Assembly (NCBI GenBank): GCA_031310005.1
Contig: CM062380.1
Location: 1-64,000, forward strand
DNA: 64,000 bases
Reading direction: 5' to 3'
DNA from: Dactylellina haptotyla
Lineage: Eukaryota > Ascomycota > Orbiliomycetes > Orbiliales > Orbiliaceae
Positions 45,133 to 58,013 of this stretch are shown here, in pieces. Position numbers and translations under genes: made by a program. Each line of letters begins with the position of its first letter. Positions within the stretch are counted from its first letter, which is position 1. The notes below the pieces were generated by a model. It was not told where the DNA came from. It saw only the letters and a program-made list of their open reading frames with translations, and did no database searches.

Positions 45133-47663
45133 TTATTCTCCTAAGCTGCCCATTAGATTTCTTCGAACAGTCCACGCTCTCGCTCTCTTACCATATATGT
45201 ACATCGGGATTGTCCATAATAAACAGAAAAGTTGAATGCCACCTAACGCTAGAAAGCACGAACGAGGATTTGAAGCATCCAGCCAATCATTCCAGAACAA
45301 AGAAAATGCAAGCCCAAGGATATCTAGAAGTATGTTAGAATTGAGCCTTCAAGTAATCTGATGTTAGGTGGCTTACTCTTGGAGAAATTCAAGGTAACCA
45401 GCGCTTCGGCTGCGTATTGTCTATAAGAGTCTACCGCGAATGTGATTGCCGTCGTGCTGCCAAGCGAACAACCAAAACTTATTATCCCAAAAAACACTGT
45501 CGGCACTATCCATTTATCACCCTCGTACGCGGACCACCCAAACCTACATTTTCAAATTAATTGAGATCTATATCACAAGGATCAAGTGAAAAGTATCTTA
45601 CCCCATTAGACCAATCGAGGTTGCTAGGGCTACTCCGATAGCCATTATAAGGCGAAATTCCCTACTACTAGTAAGACCATGTACTTAAGTTCTAGAGTGC
45701 GCTAGGGTAGCTCACGGCTCGTATAATCCGTTATTCTTCTTCGCCATAACTTTCACTATTACATCCGACAGCTTTCCCGCAACAGCAGAACCCAAAATTC
45801 CACCGATAAACGGTGAGATATACACCAACCCCGTCTGCAGTTGATTGAAACCGTACGGATTGCCCTGAAGTTTTGTCAGCTCGAGTCTCCATCCTTTTTA
45901 TATTTGGCTTACCTGATATATGTGGGCTACAGTTTCGGATAAAACTATAAGCCAAACGACACTCAGGGAATACACAACTGTGGACCACAAGATTGCCGGA
46001 TACGCAAATAATACTAGTGGCCGAAGAAGAACTTTCCAGAAGGTATCCTGGCGGAGCCGACCATTCCAAACTGATAGTTGTGACTGGAAAGAGACTTTTG
46101 GGCCGTGTCGCGTATATTTGAGATTCGGTGGCTGATGTCCAGGGAGATCAGCAAGTGTTGACCCGCTAGGCTTCTCTTTTGGTGGAAAAGGTGTCGGCGG
46201 TGGTATCCCTTTCTTTTGCGGGTCTTCACGCTTATGAGAAGATGGCAGTGTTATCTGTAAATGAGGGCCACCACGCTGCGGGCTAGATACACCTTCCAGA
46301 GAAGCATTGATAGTTCCTCTGTCGAGTTTCTCGTCCTCCGCCTTACTCGAAGAACCTGCCTCTTCGTGTGGTACGTTTCCAATTGGAGAAATGCCTTCAA
46401 GCACCTTTTTCGGATCTTCGCTGCTTCCTTCAGCGTCTTTCGTCGATTTTGCATCGCTCTTTCCATGTTTGTGTGAAAGAATGCTCAAACTACTCTTAGT
46501 GATCCCACTGATACGATGGATGAGACTTGGCCGATGAGGTGGATGGGCATAGCGAACCCAATAGGTTTCCGGGACAAATAAGAATAGTAGAAACACCAAC
46601 GTCCCCACAATAATGGCGACGATCCAAAAAACCCATCTCCAACCTTTACTTTCGATAATGATACCACTAACGAGTCTAGACAAGAGGAATTATTAGACAG
46701 ATCCAAAAATGGTGATTGAAAAACCTACGGAACTAGATTCTTGCCACCTAAGAGAAGCAATGTGTAAATTCCGAGTCTGAAGCCCCTCTCATGCAGGTAA
46801 AAAATCTCTGAAAGGTAGGCACTTGGAAGACACTCGCACGGGCTGACACCTATACCCATGACCACTCTAGCTACGACAAGGCTGGCATAAGATGGTGAGG
46901 CCGCTGCCCATATCGACGCTGCACAAAAGATGATGGCGCCTGCAAGATATAGCGGCCGTTTGCCGTATAATATCGCAAAAGGCGATACTACCACAGCTCC
47001 GATGGCTAAACCCAGCATGTAAACCCTACTTCAAAGTCAGCGCAACTCGCGAGACACGTCTGAAAATCAGAGGACTCCATACCCTGTTGTTAGCGCAACT
47101 TGCGGTATTGTAACACCGTAGGATTGCGCTACATTATTGAACCCGGCTGCCAAAATTGGTGTCTGGCCCCCTCCAATCAAACTATACAACCCGATCGTCC
47201 AGAGAGCACATTCGCGGCGCCATACCGGCCAATTTAGTCTATCGATATCAGTATCGTTGAACGAGTAGTCTTGCTGCATATCTAACTCACGGGTCGCTTT
47301 CGTGATCATCTAGACGGAAATCAATATTGGGCCAGTTCTTTGTGCAGGTGTTGAGGTAAGTCTGAGGTACCTGGTTGGGGATTAAGGATAACTCCATTTG
47401 GGCCTCGTTTCAGCTCATCGTATGGGTCCTGGGATTCGCGGGCCAAACCGAGAGGTTCGTTCTCGCCGCCGACGAAGAGCACGGATCCTACTAGCATCAG
47501 TATCTAGGATGTCGCCCCTGTTCATCTGTTAGTGCTCACCTGGCACCGCGTCTCCGCTCTCTGGGTCGTCCAGAATTCCAAGTTTCCAGCGTGGTCGTCG
47601 ACGCGTGTTTGCAACGTTTGGTGTCGCCCCTGCCTGGCTGTCATTCGTTGTGTTGTCGTCCAT
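45133..47663 (-). CDS. MFS transporter with a long central cytoplasmic loop (DHA1/HOL1-like)
   Basis: Ten exons: 47663-47540, 47490-47371, 47309-47291 (19 bases), 47238-47083, 47025-46729, 46675-45913, 45864-45716, 45661-45602, 45543-45377 and 45323-45133. They total 681 codons plus stop with every phase fitting. The N-terminal tail has GVILNPQPDDHESDPLNWP, the DPxNW motif of fungal DHA1-type drug and cation carriers. It is followed by YGKRPLYLAG (motif A), VVARVVMGIGVSPCECLPSA, SKGWRWVFW and VPETYW. Between segments 6 and 7 there is a loop of roughly 150 residues rich in Ser, Lys, Pro and Glu, longer than in typical drug carriers and as in the Hol1-like branch. It probably exports or imports organic cations, polyamines or drugs at the plasma membrane. 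The substrate is unknown. The real start was found upstream of the first obvious open frame by following the spliced N-terminus. Confidence 0.9.
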
Positions 47664-48543
47664 TTCGCTAGCAACGCCACTTTAAGCTTCACCCCAAAAC
47701 TCGGTCCTTCTGAACGGGTATGAAAAACCCCAAATTCAGGAAAGCTGACAAGCCGTCTCGATTATATAGCCCGATTTGAATCTCAACTTCGCAGAATAGT
47801 GGTTGAGAGTGGACTCGTGCCACCTTTTGTTGCATCGCATGCGCGCTCTGCGCGCTAGGACTATACCGGCTGACGGGGCTTCCCATTCAATTTGGTCCAA
47901 TTGATTTCACAACCGAATGGTCACAAGGCTCGGGTGTCGGGTCCCGAAGAACTAGTTTAGGAATTTTTAACGGATTTGTCCTGCTTGCAACGCACGATGA
48001 CGACACGGACCACAGGATTTTTTTGGGGTTTCCTAGTCAGGGTTCCGTGGTAGACCAGTTACAGGTGCTAGCAGGTCTACACTTTGCTTTGTTTTCATTG
48101 ACGAACACGGTGGTGGAGTCTTCAAGAGCATGTGCTGTTGATCTCGGAACGAGTCGGCCTAGTCAATCGAGGAATTTGAGATGCTTCCTCAATGCACCCA
48201 ACTAATTGGGCCCTTTCACTTTCGCCTACATCATCTCTTCCTTTTCACCTTCCTTGATCTTTTTGTTTCTTTTCTTATTCGTTCCTTTTATTTGGCTCTA
48301 GTACACTTATTAAGGCGATAACGTGCGCAATCTATAGGTCTGGCGGTCAGGATGCAAAGTTAATGTATGTCAACAGACCATGAAAAGTTCCGAAATGTGA
48401 CGGAAATAGATGATTGGCTGCTATTGTAGAATATTCTCATTATGCTTAACTTATACTCCGCTTCCTAGCCAAATACCTAGTCGTGGCTATCGTTAAGTAA
48501 TTTCTATCAAGCTTTAGAGTGATACCTCGAAATGTTAAAAAAC
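47664..48543. other. intergenic
   Basis: About 880 bases upstream of the MFS gene and beyond the 3' end of the minus-strand unknown secreted gene's neighbour. It includes a long pyrimidine-rich stretch at about 48225-48300. A 60-codon plus-strand frame at 48023-48205 has no motif. No gene is seen. Confidence 0.45.
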
Positions 48544-49438
48544 TTAGAACGAGGGCCCAAGGTTATTCACGTGCCAGTGATCTAAATCAGATACAAATCG
48601 AATGCTAGCGTTACCGTAGATATCTATCCATTCCGATATTCCATATTGATTCCACTCAGCATCATATTCTCCGTCATAGCTAAGATCTTCGGTGTTTCCG
48701 GGAGAGTTGAGGCCGTATTCAATTGCGAGCTTGTCAATATACTGCATACCTCTATATGCTGAGACTTTCTCAAAATGCTGATTGTAATCTCTATCAAAAT
48801 CGCGTTCATTTCTGTAGTCCTCGGACTGGGGCCATCTCGCCAAGGCTGGTGGCATTCCTCGCGATTTAGGTAGAATATCAGGTATTTCCATTGCCACATT
48901 CCCCGGTTTGAGTCTCCTGCTATATTCTGGCTTCGCTAATCTTAGCCATCCCGGCTGTTCGTCTTGGGTTAAAGTTACATCCTCAATGTGTATCTCATGA
49001 ACAGCTCTGCCGTGTGGACATCCAGCGCTCTCGTATATAAGCACCTTTTTAAGAAAGTATGGGAACTCGGCTAGTTATAAGTAAGTCTGTTAGCCTGGCC
49101 AAATTCAGATCCCGGCTTACCTTAAACAGCCTATACACAGACGACCCAAAATTGAACTTACGGTTGACCGGATACCCCGAATAATACTCGATATCGTCCA
49201 GCAGCGACTTAGGGTCTTTAGTCAGGAGATCTTGGCATCCGTTCGTTACCCACGCCTCTGATGTATCATCGAACTCTTCCTGATCGCCTTCAAGAATATA
49301 CCTCCAATCTTCCCCAGTCTCCCAGTGGTGCCCTTGTTCAAGATACCCTCGCGAAACGCGAAGAAAGCGACCGTAGATCCCATGGTGAGCACTAAGTAAA
49401 ATAATGTAAAAAGATACAACCTTTGGATTAAACCTCAT
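48544..49438 (-). CDS. unknown secreted protein, 272 residues
   Basis: Two exons, 49438-49121 and 49044-48544, sum to 272 codons plus stop, with a clean phase-0 intron (GTAAGC donor). Residues 1-23 look like a signal peptide (VVSFYIILLSAHHGIYG). The mature part is acidic and aromatic-rich with only two Cys (VTNGCQDLL and ESAGCPHGR), which could form one disulfide. DLLTKDPKSLLDDIEYY and AEWNQYGISEWIDIYGN suggest a folded globular domain. I recognise no family. Two-Cys, medium-sized secreted proteins in such positions are often lineage-specific effectors or hydrolase relatives, but nothing in the sequence shows activity. Confidence 0.7.
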
Positions 49439-50115
49439 TTTAGATAGTTAGAGGCATAAGTTTCTCCTTCTTGCGACAGCGCCACCTCTAAGGAATCTCT
49501 GTGACCCACTCTTGGGGGATTTCTTTATTTATCTTTTATATCACAAATACAATTAACTCACTCGCTCGCACATTTTAATAGCTCAACCACGCCTTGGAGT
49601 GTGACCTTACAACAAAATTTGAAACACGGGGTATCTCGAAAGTTGAAGGAAATTTAACTCTGCGAGAATATTAAACGCAAACGTGAACCCGATTAGCCCT
49701 GACTGTCTACGAGTCTTGGGTAGCTCAGAACTGATCAACTCTAGTCTTGTATTGACGTTTCAGCGGCGGTGTTAGTTGCTCTGCGCTGACGACGTAGACA
49801 ACGCAAAATTTCAGCTTCCGACCGTGTAGAGAGATTTCCACGTTAATGTATATTATCATCCTACCTAGCTAGCTATTTTGGAAGGATAATATGCAAGGGA
49901 TTACTTATTTTCTATATTTAATACGAAAGCTCGTAGGCACCCGAATATCTCTCGTAATCAATGAAAGGTTTTTCCTAGTCTACAAAATGACATGTACACA
50001 GACGACATCTGGCTTGCGAGACGACAAATGTGCACCATTATTTACAAATTTTGCAATCCCTTTGCTATTGGAAGGGGCGAAACGGTCCAGGCGGCCAAAG
50101 TTGCCGGCTTTTATC
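49439..50115. other. intergenic
   Basis: About 680 bases between the start of the unknown secreted gene and the 3' end of the AA9 gene. A 90-codon plus-strand frame at 49891-50163 overlaps the last AA9 exon and is judged a shadow. Nothing else is seen. Confidence 0.45.
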
Positions 50116-51326
50116 TTACTGACATTGGGAGTAATAGGGATTGAGGACGACGCATTTAAATGACTAAATGTGCATCGCTAGTTAGCAAAGATATCTATCT
50201 GCAGCAAGAGAATAACTTACGCCGCAACTTGTACATCCTGTCCATCCGGAACCACCGCACTGTCCCCACTGTGAACACGTTCCACCGCCGCCTGAACTGG
50301 GGGTTGTTGTGGATCGAGTGGTAGTTGTAGTTGTTCTCGTCGTGGTGGTTGTAGTTGTTCTCGTTGTGCCGGCTGGAGTAGTAGTACGAGTCGTGGTTGT
50401 GAGCGTAGTGCCGCCACCGCCGCCTCCCCCAGTTGCTGGGCAGGTCACGGATCCGGCATTTGCGACTGTTCCACCACTTATAACAGCAGGTCCAGGAACT
50501 TTGTAGCTGCTCATAGATCCGTGAATACTGACGGCAATACCGGGATCGTTTGCACTATATGCTCCTGGAAACTTGACGCCGCCGGATGGAAGGGAGCCCG
50601 ATCCACCGGTTATGGTAAGTTGATCTAGGCCACGTGTTAGAGACTTTCAGACCTCGGGCTTAATACATCAAACTTACAGCAAGTAACATACGGTTGAGCT
50701 CCGCCGCTCGGTCCAGCAGCATGCAGGGCAATGACTTCAGCACGTAAAAGATAGTCGCCGGATGGAATGCTAGATGGAATCTTGACTCCAACTTTACCAC
50801 AGCACTTGTTCATATCTTTAGTGCCCCAGTAGTCGCCGTCGCCATTAGAAGACCCCGGAGCAGCTGCCCAGCCATCCTCATATATCTTATACCAATCTCC
50901 ATCTCCCGAGGCAGTCGAAGAATCTGATACCTTGGAAATGTACACAATAACTGGGCCATAGTGGGCCCCCCCAATAGCCTCGTTACTACATGAACGGTCC
51001 CCATTTTGCTACGTTGGTTTCGATATTCATCAGCCTCTCTAGAAGATTTGACCCGATAACTTATATAAGTATCTTACCTGATGCATTTCAACAATAACTG
51101 TACCGCCAGCATTAACAGAGCATTTGCCTCCAACTGGTGACGGGGGGCCAGCATTACAACGGATGTCCGTGGAAGTCACGGATCCAATTGGATTGTTGTT
51201 CAATGGCAGTCTAGCACAGCTAGATCCTTGGTCCACGCCGTTGACCCACATCTGTTGGAAGGTAGCATGTGAAGCTACCTTACCGACAATAAATGCCGTT
51301 AAGAACGTAGAGAGAGTAGTTTTCAT
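50116..51326 (-). CDS. AA9 lytic polysaccharide monooxygenase with C-terminal CBM1
   Basis: Four exons, 51326-51078, 51008-50678, 50624-50221 and 50163-50116, give 343 codons plus stop in phase. Signal peptide 1-19 is followed directly by His20 (HATFQQMWVNG), the N-terminal copper-brace His of AA9 enzymes. The second copper His lies in IALHAAG. PYVTCYQLTITGG is the usual late block. A Gly/Thr-rich linker of about 70 residues leads to a family 1 cellulose-binding module, CSQWGQCGGSGWTGCTSCGS, ending in NPYYSQCQ. The last exon was found by splicing the intron at 50164-50220; without it the module loses its final strand and two of its Cys-pairing and aromatic residues. The enzyme cleaves cellulose or related beta-glucans oxidatively outside the cell and needs an electron donor. 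Confidence 0.95.
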
Positions 51327-53044
51327 TTTGACAATAAGTAAGCAAACACTTGCATCTAATAGCCAGTGCTCGTGAATTGAAAGAGACTACCAGACTGGGT
51401 GCGATTACTTTCCACCTGTACTGAGATGTCGGAAAGAAGATGATGAGGACGGTTCTGCAAAAGCGCAGAGTTTAAGCTAAACATCAAAGGTCTTTATATA
51501 CTTTGGCCAATTTGGTATCCCATACACACCAAGGGGCGTTGTCTCTTCCCTCTTAATATAAGACTGCATGATATCATAACTGTTCATAACCAAATTATAT
51601 TGGAGCACCCGGGTTTACTCAAAGACCATTGCTTTCGTTTGAGCTATAGTGTGGTTGTGTTGCTGCACGCCGGGAATGGTGGCAAGCAGCTGCCTCGCCT
51701 TTTCGGGATTTCGGGCAAGCGTTGTTACACACATTTTGCTTTTTGGGGCCTGGTTTCTCGGGAAGAGAGCCGGTGGAGCCCTGGACGGCACAATCTTTGC
51801 TCACAAATCGAGGAACAGGGCACGCCTATCCCAATCACTGCTCATCGCCAAGATTTTCGACTTCAAGAAAACCCTGGAAGTTCTGAAGCATTAGTTGAGC
51901 TTTCGCTTCAGGCTCCCGGCCACCCATAACCCTCCTGAGATATCACTTGCGTTTTCAAGCTCCCTGCCTTCCGTCGGAACCGTGAGATCGAAAATCGTGA
52001 TGTCAAAACTCATGCATATTACATCTCCCATTCTTATTATCTGGATGTCCAACCCTTCTAGATTTCAAGTAAACATACTAACCCCATGATCTCTACTCCA
52101 CGTGTGTTATATGTATACGAGATGAAATGCTCGAACAACGTATATGCAACCAAATCCTTTTTCACAATCTATGCCCTTCTGCTTGACCATATTCCCGCAA
52201 ACGGGTCACGGAGATTTAATAAGGCACCCCCTGGCCGCTTAAAACAAGTTTTAAAACCGGTTAATTTCAAAACCAACGTCGGCTCACGAGCGCAATCGTG
52301 GTCAAGCTTTTCAGTCATAGTGGATTACAACTGCCACTCCATTTGACGAAAATTGAGTATCTCCAAGAAACTTATAGTTATGACTGGCATTTCCAGTTTG
52401 ACCCTCCCTTTAGACTTTCAGTTATTTTCACCGAGTATTTGCAACGAATTAAGACGTGAGACGCTTTCATCTGTTTTTTATCTCATTTTGGATTTCACTT
52501 GATTTCTTCTTCAGTCCGAAATCGTTCGTCCAGAAAAATCGCGGCGAAAACATGCATGAGAGTGCACAATAAATCGGGTTTAATGACCCTCATAGGGTAG
52601 AATGAGCTATAATTTCTGTTTAAATAACATGCGGTAATGGGTATCTTTAAGTGAAAATTTTTAACGGGGAAAAAGGAAGGTTCGTTGTATACACACAACA
52701 TCTGGTTTGCACATCTTGAAGTTCGGAAAACCTAAAACTAACATTCAGATATGTGGCTCGCAATCGTAACAACAGTGCATAAAACCACTTGTGAACGACC
52801 CGAGCACAAACGAAGAAGAAGAAGAGGAGGAGGAAGAAGCAGAAGAAAATTTGCGTCATGGGTATCAATATGAACAAAGAGCAAAAGAAGGAAAAAAGGA
52901 AATGATGAGGGGATAACTCTTTTGTTGTTAGAAGTCCTCCTTCAGGTTGTAGGTGTCAAAAAAAGAGATATAACTGGCGCTATCTAGACTGAGCGTGGAA
53001 TTGTCTCCAATTTGTAACATGGCACCCATTCTCTTGGCTTGCCT
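51327..53044. other. intergenic
   Basis: About 1.7 kb between the AA9 start (left) and the 3' end of the subtilase gene (right). A TATATA element at about 51495 is a candidate AA9 core promoter. A plus-strand frame at 51600-51929 (109 codons) has no motif. A purine-rich tract (GAA/GAG repeats) lies at 52811-52850. No gene is seen. Confidence 0.45.
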
Positions 53045-54329
53045 TTAAGCAACGCCGTTGTAGGCGATCTTATTAGGGGATCCCTTGATGGCGCCGGTAA
53101 CTTGCCCGGTAACAGCGTTTCCTGTGATCTTATCAGTAATGGCAGCTGGGTCGGCACCGCTGCCACCTTCGGCACTGATGTAGTAGGCAGCCAATCCGGC
53201 AACGTGTGGGCATGCCATGGATGTGCCGGAGATAGTCTTTGTAGTGGTGTCATCACCAGTACCCCAGGCGCTCTTTACGTCGACACCGGGTGCAAAGACA
53301 TCAATGAGAGTTCCCCAGTTAGAGAATGAGGCAATTTTGTTAGAGCTATCGATCGCACCAACAGTAATTGCATTTGGAGCGGAGGCAGGAGATACATTCT
53401 TTGCATCTTGAGACTCGTTACCAGCCGCAACAACAATGGTGACGCCCGCATTGAAGATAGCATCGACAGCAGCATTGATAGCCGTGGATTTCCCACCACC
53501 TAGAGACATACTGGCAACCGAGAAATTTGGAGTAGCATTTTCAGCAACCCAATTCATACCATTAACGACACCGGAAGTAGAACCGGAACCTCCAGCACTC
53601 AAAACTTTGACAGCAACTACCTTGGCTTTCTTGGAAACACCATAGGTCTTGCCAGCAATGGTGCCAGCGCAGTGGGTTCCATGGCCATTGCCGTCAGAGT
53701 TCGATTTGTCAACGGCGTTAAATCCCCAGGTAGCTCTCGCAGTACCGTTGGACCCTTTGAATTCCTGTTCATATGGTTAGAATATCAATATTGTCGATTA
53801 TTTAGACTTGGCGGGTACTTACGTCGTGAGTGATGCGAATACCTGTATCGATAACATACACCGTGGTACCAGCACCAGCAGCAGCTTCGTCATATTCATA
53901 CGTATATGGAGCAGAGTAGTCTTGGTGAGAAATACGATCGAGACCCCAGGTAGAATCCGTCTGTTCGACATTGATCCTCATTATGGAATCTTGCTCTACA
54001 AAGTCAACTTCTGGAGAGCGAAGAATCTGCTGTAGAGTGGCAGAATCGAAGCCTCCAGAATATCCCTTAAATCCAGTCGACTTGAACTTGAACTGGTTTT
54101 GGACTCCGTGAGACTTGGCGCCAGTAAGATCCCGAACAATGTTGGAGTGGAATGAAGCAATTCGAGAGGTATGAGCATCTACAGCTGCATCTGAGAGCTC
54201 CTTCTTGAGAACGACAATGTATCTATCCGCGATAGTCCCGGGGGCACCAGCATTCGTAACTTTATGGATAGGGCCGGCTAGCGCAAGGCCAGCAAGTGCA
54301 AAGATTGAAACGAGACTCTTGCTCAGCAT
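53045..54329 (-). CDS. secreted subtilisin-like serine protease (S8A, proteinase K type)
   Basis: Two exons, 54329-53823 and 53764-53045, total 408 codons plus stop in phase. Signal peptide about 1-18, then an I9 inhibitor propeptide (RYIVVLKKEL through VDFVEQDSIMRI). The mature protease starts near STWGLDRISHQDY. The triad is complete: Asp161 in YVIDTGIRITHD, His197 in GHGTHCAG, and Ser351 in GTSMACPHVAG. The oxyanion Asn is in AAGNES. There is no C-terminal extension, so the enzyme is of the simple proteinase K/cuticle-degrading type of about 400 residues. It is probably made as a zymogen and secreted to digest proteins. The frame is open upstream of 54329, but the Met at 54329 is the one that begins the signal peptide. 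Confidence 0.95.
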
Positions 54330-57300
54330 TGTGAAATGAGGTTTGAATAGATCCGGTAGCAGATAAAGTACGAATACAAATGATAATTTGTTACTATAGA
54401 TGAATAAAACTTGGTGATGAAGATGGTGGTGATGATTGACAGAAACTTTCACATCAATAGAGGGAAAATTCCTCGATTTATAGGAAACTCAAGGCTCAGA
54501 ACTCATAGCGTAGCATCACCGTTGACCTTTTAGTTCCAATTCGATTAACAACTCGAAGCCAAATTCCAACTACGCCTGCCAATACTCATCGAATGCGAAG
54601 AGCACGTCCCGTGGTTCATCATCGAACTCTTGGCGAATGGGGGCCTTCTTTTAGCTATATTCTCTGGATATATCGTGATACAGATTCATGGACGTCCGCG
54701 GTGGAAGGGTTGGAGGGGTCGAGGAACTCTGCTCGTTTAGGAAGCTGCCGCGTTGGGAACTTACTGTTAACAACCATGGGTCACTGCAGAAGATTGATAA
54801 CCATAGCTGATCTTTGTGAACTACGAGCAACCATGGACACGCATCTCAGGTTCGCTTTCCTATTTTGATATGCCAAGTGTCAATCAAGCCCCGACTCATG
54901 TTGCGGGTCTTATCAAGTTCCCCTGTTTCCGATACAAAGCTCACAAGCCCGAGTATGATAGTTGGGCTGAACTGGGCTTTATCGAACTAGTATTGGCCGA
55001 GTAAGATATAACCGTCCAGCGATATCTAATGGCTCGGGTTCACAGAATGTTGTTCCTTGCATTGACAATATTTATTTGACACGAATCGCGCGGCAGCGCC
55101 AGGTGCCGCCCCTTGCATTGTGGCTGCCTCGCTCGGAGGATATCAGCCGAGGACAACCTTTGCAACCTTCCAGTTCCCCCGGCTCTAAACAACAACAGAA
55201 TGACGCTTTCATCTTCAGATGAAATGGGATTGCAGATCCAAACTACCAGCACTTCTATTTCGTTGCATTCGAAGACGTCAAAACTTAACTCTGATATTCG
55301 CATATATGAACTGGCTTCTCGCTAGTATTATCGAATAAAATAAATCCCCAATATTATTTGAAGCTGTAGTAATTGTACGTCAATTTCAACTAACATTTTT
55401 TTGAGATAGGGCCCTATTCATCAATCTAGTTTCTAGACTGTCAAGCCACTGGCGCAGTACTTAACAGTGCACTTAAACTGCGGATCCGGAGCCCATATAA
55501 AGTGCTATTAATCGATTGAAGTATCTTGTGTTGAAAGTCGTGCAAGGTATGATCTAAACGAAATCCCCATGTCTGGTGACCTTCGTCCAAATGAGGTAGG
55601 TTCTTTAGATTCATACACACAACCACGAAATTCCGTCAATTGCTCGAATATACTCCGGACATCTACGTATTGCTTTACAGCATCTTATGATAAATCAGGT
55701 GGGCAAATATTAACATCTAACCAACGTGCCAACCCATTTTCGCCTTGCTGCGCGCTGATAACGGCGTGGGGGCGCCTGCCAAGGCGATCTGCCGTGAGCA
55801 ACCCGCAGTTCGCAGTTGGCAAGCTGAGAGTAGGTGTAAGGTCATTATCAGAATATCCAGACGTGGACAATAAAATCTCATTGTCGATCGGTTGCTGAGA
55901 GAGAATGTTCAATCCAATAGCATGTCAACAGGCGTCTATCTCAAGCTTCCGTCCATTTTTCTCCTTCTAAATCTAGAGCATGATCTCAAACTTCGCCACT
56001 GCTACTTTTACAAAATTTTACCATTGCTTGTGAATATTTTGGGCCCAAGTGTAGTTGACAATTGCTGTAAGAAATTCGCTCGTGCTGCTGGGTAAGTTTT
56101 TTGTTTCGTGTGTTGTGTCAAACAATATCAGTCCCAATTCTGATGAGCGGCAATATTTGGTGCCTAGGTTGACGACTTCACCTCAAAGAGGAAGGACCTA
56201 TATCCTCGCGAAGCTTATACCACACCTTGACTTCCTTTCATACCCATAGCACCGTGGAATTTAGTAACTGAGGGGGAGCCCGAGCTAGAGGCTTATGAGA
56301 TTTAGGAAGCTACATATGTCGACAAGGTTAAATTTGGATAGCAAGCCACCTCTGGACGTAAAGAACCATGGTTCTTGCTGATTCGATATTCTTGGCAAAA
56401 TAGGCGCTCAAGGCACGCGATCTCCTGCATAATCACCAAAGTCGGACCGCAACATGAAAATGCTGCGCGCCAAGGGAAGAATAGTCAGTTCTCGCCAATA
56501 CCGAGCCTTACTTTGGCCCTGTTTATAGCGAATTTAGATCTAGCGAGCCTTCGTTTTATCTCTTTATAATACGAACACCTAGATCACGAATTTGTAGTCA
56601 CCTGCAACCCCACCTGGTTAGTTTTTAATGTGCCAGTAGGTAGCAAACCCGAGCTCGAGCTCGCCTGGTAGATGTCCCGGACCAATCCAGCTTAGGATTT
56701 CAAGAGAGCAGCTATAGTATGAAAACAAACAAAACGAGCTCATATAATAACTAATCTCACCCTTATAGCAAGCATATTCACCTTCCAGAATTTAGTTTCA
56801 GAACTTGTTTCAGCTTGTAGTAAACATGATCATTGCTTGCTTCTCTTAATGTTATCGTATGAGATATGTGGCCATTGTAAACATCCCAACAATGCAGGTT
56901 TGATATCAGAGATAATATTCTTAAGGTATCGATACGCCTAGGAGCATCGGCACGCTCAGTATTTGCATGGCGGCCATGTCGTGGCCATGAGTTTGGGAAG
57001 CAATGGATTGATCAGCCTTCTACCTAGATTATTTTAGCTAATACCTTCCCAATTTGTTAGTCTCAGACATATATATGCGTGATTATACCCTCGATTTCAG
57101 TAGATCACAGGGTCTGAATATATACGTCGTACTCGTTTTCAATATTGACGCCAGTCAGCGACACGAGTCGCCCAGTAAGACTGCAGCTAGGAAATTCTTT
57201 ATAGTCTAGTGATATAAGCAATCAAATTATACTGAGTATCTACCATATGGAGGGATCATCATCTTGAAACAGGAAAATTTGGAGTTTGGTTGCCAGCTCG

Positions 57301-58013
57301 GCCGACGATATCCGTCATATCGCGATAGCTTGTAGTCTGTCGACTGTCCAAAACCCTTGATAGGATGCCTAGCTGCCTAGGTTCCCCATTCCGAAATACC
57401 TAGTAAGGTTGGAACCATGGATGACAAAATTGCATCTACGGTTCAAGCCATTAGAAAAGATGGCTTGCACTAAATTTATAAACACGAATAAATCTTGAGC
57501 TCACCCCTGTTCATTCAAAAAAAAAATTACTAATGGAATAGAATGATAGCATAGGCTCATGGATAATTTGTATGAGTTAATTTGAACCTCAAATCGATTA
57601 AAATTCATCAATTTTTAACATTTGTTTGTTGGGGGTGGTGGTATGGAACAGGTTCATAATTGTATCCTGTATGATATTTTGTATCCATAACACAGTGATC
57701 GATCTTAGACTATTTTCTTTGCAGACGAACATCCAGCTACCCGGAATGCCTAGCGGTTGGAGGCGCAGATCGCTGCGCTTACGGGCTAATTCTGTCCCAA
57801 TTAGCACCCAGGAGTGCCTAAGAAACCAAAAGATGAAAAATAGTATAGTGGTAGAGCAAGCGGGAGTGTAGGGTTATAAAAAGGCATACGGGAAAATCGT
57901 TGGCAGGAGCTTCGATTTTAAGCAAAAACTATCTATATACGAAATACGCTAATGACATGAAACATTCAACGCCTTTTCTTTTGAAATATGGGTTCAAGCC
58001 ATCGTTATGGCTG
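54330..58013. other. 3.7-kb stretch without a recognisable gene
   Basis: The left end is the promoter of the subtilase gene. Frames in the rest are below 110 codons, carry no motif, and do not join into a known family. Two patches (about 55080-55160 and 55740-55810) are GC-richer and could be traces of old coding or repeat sequence. I see no RNA gene. Confidence 0.4.
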
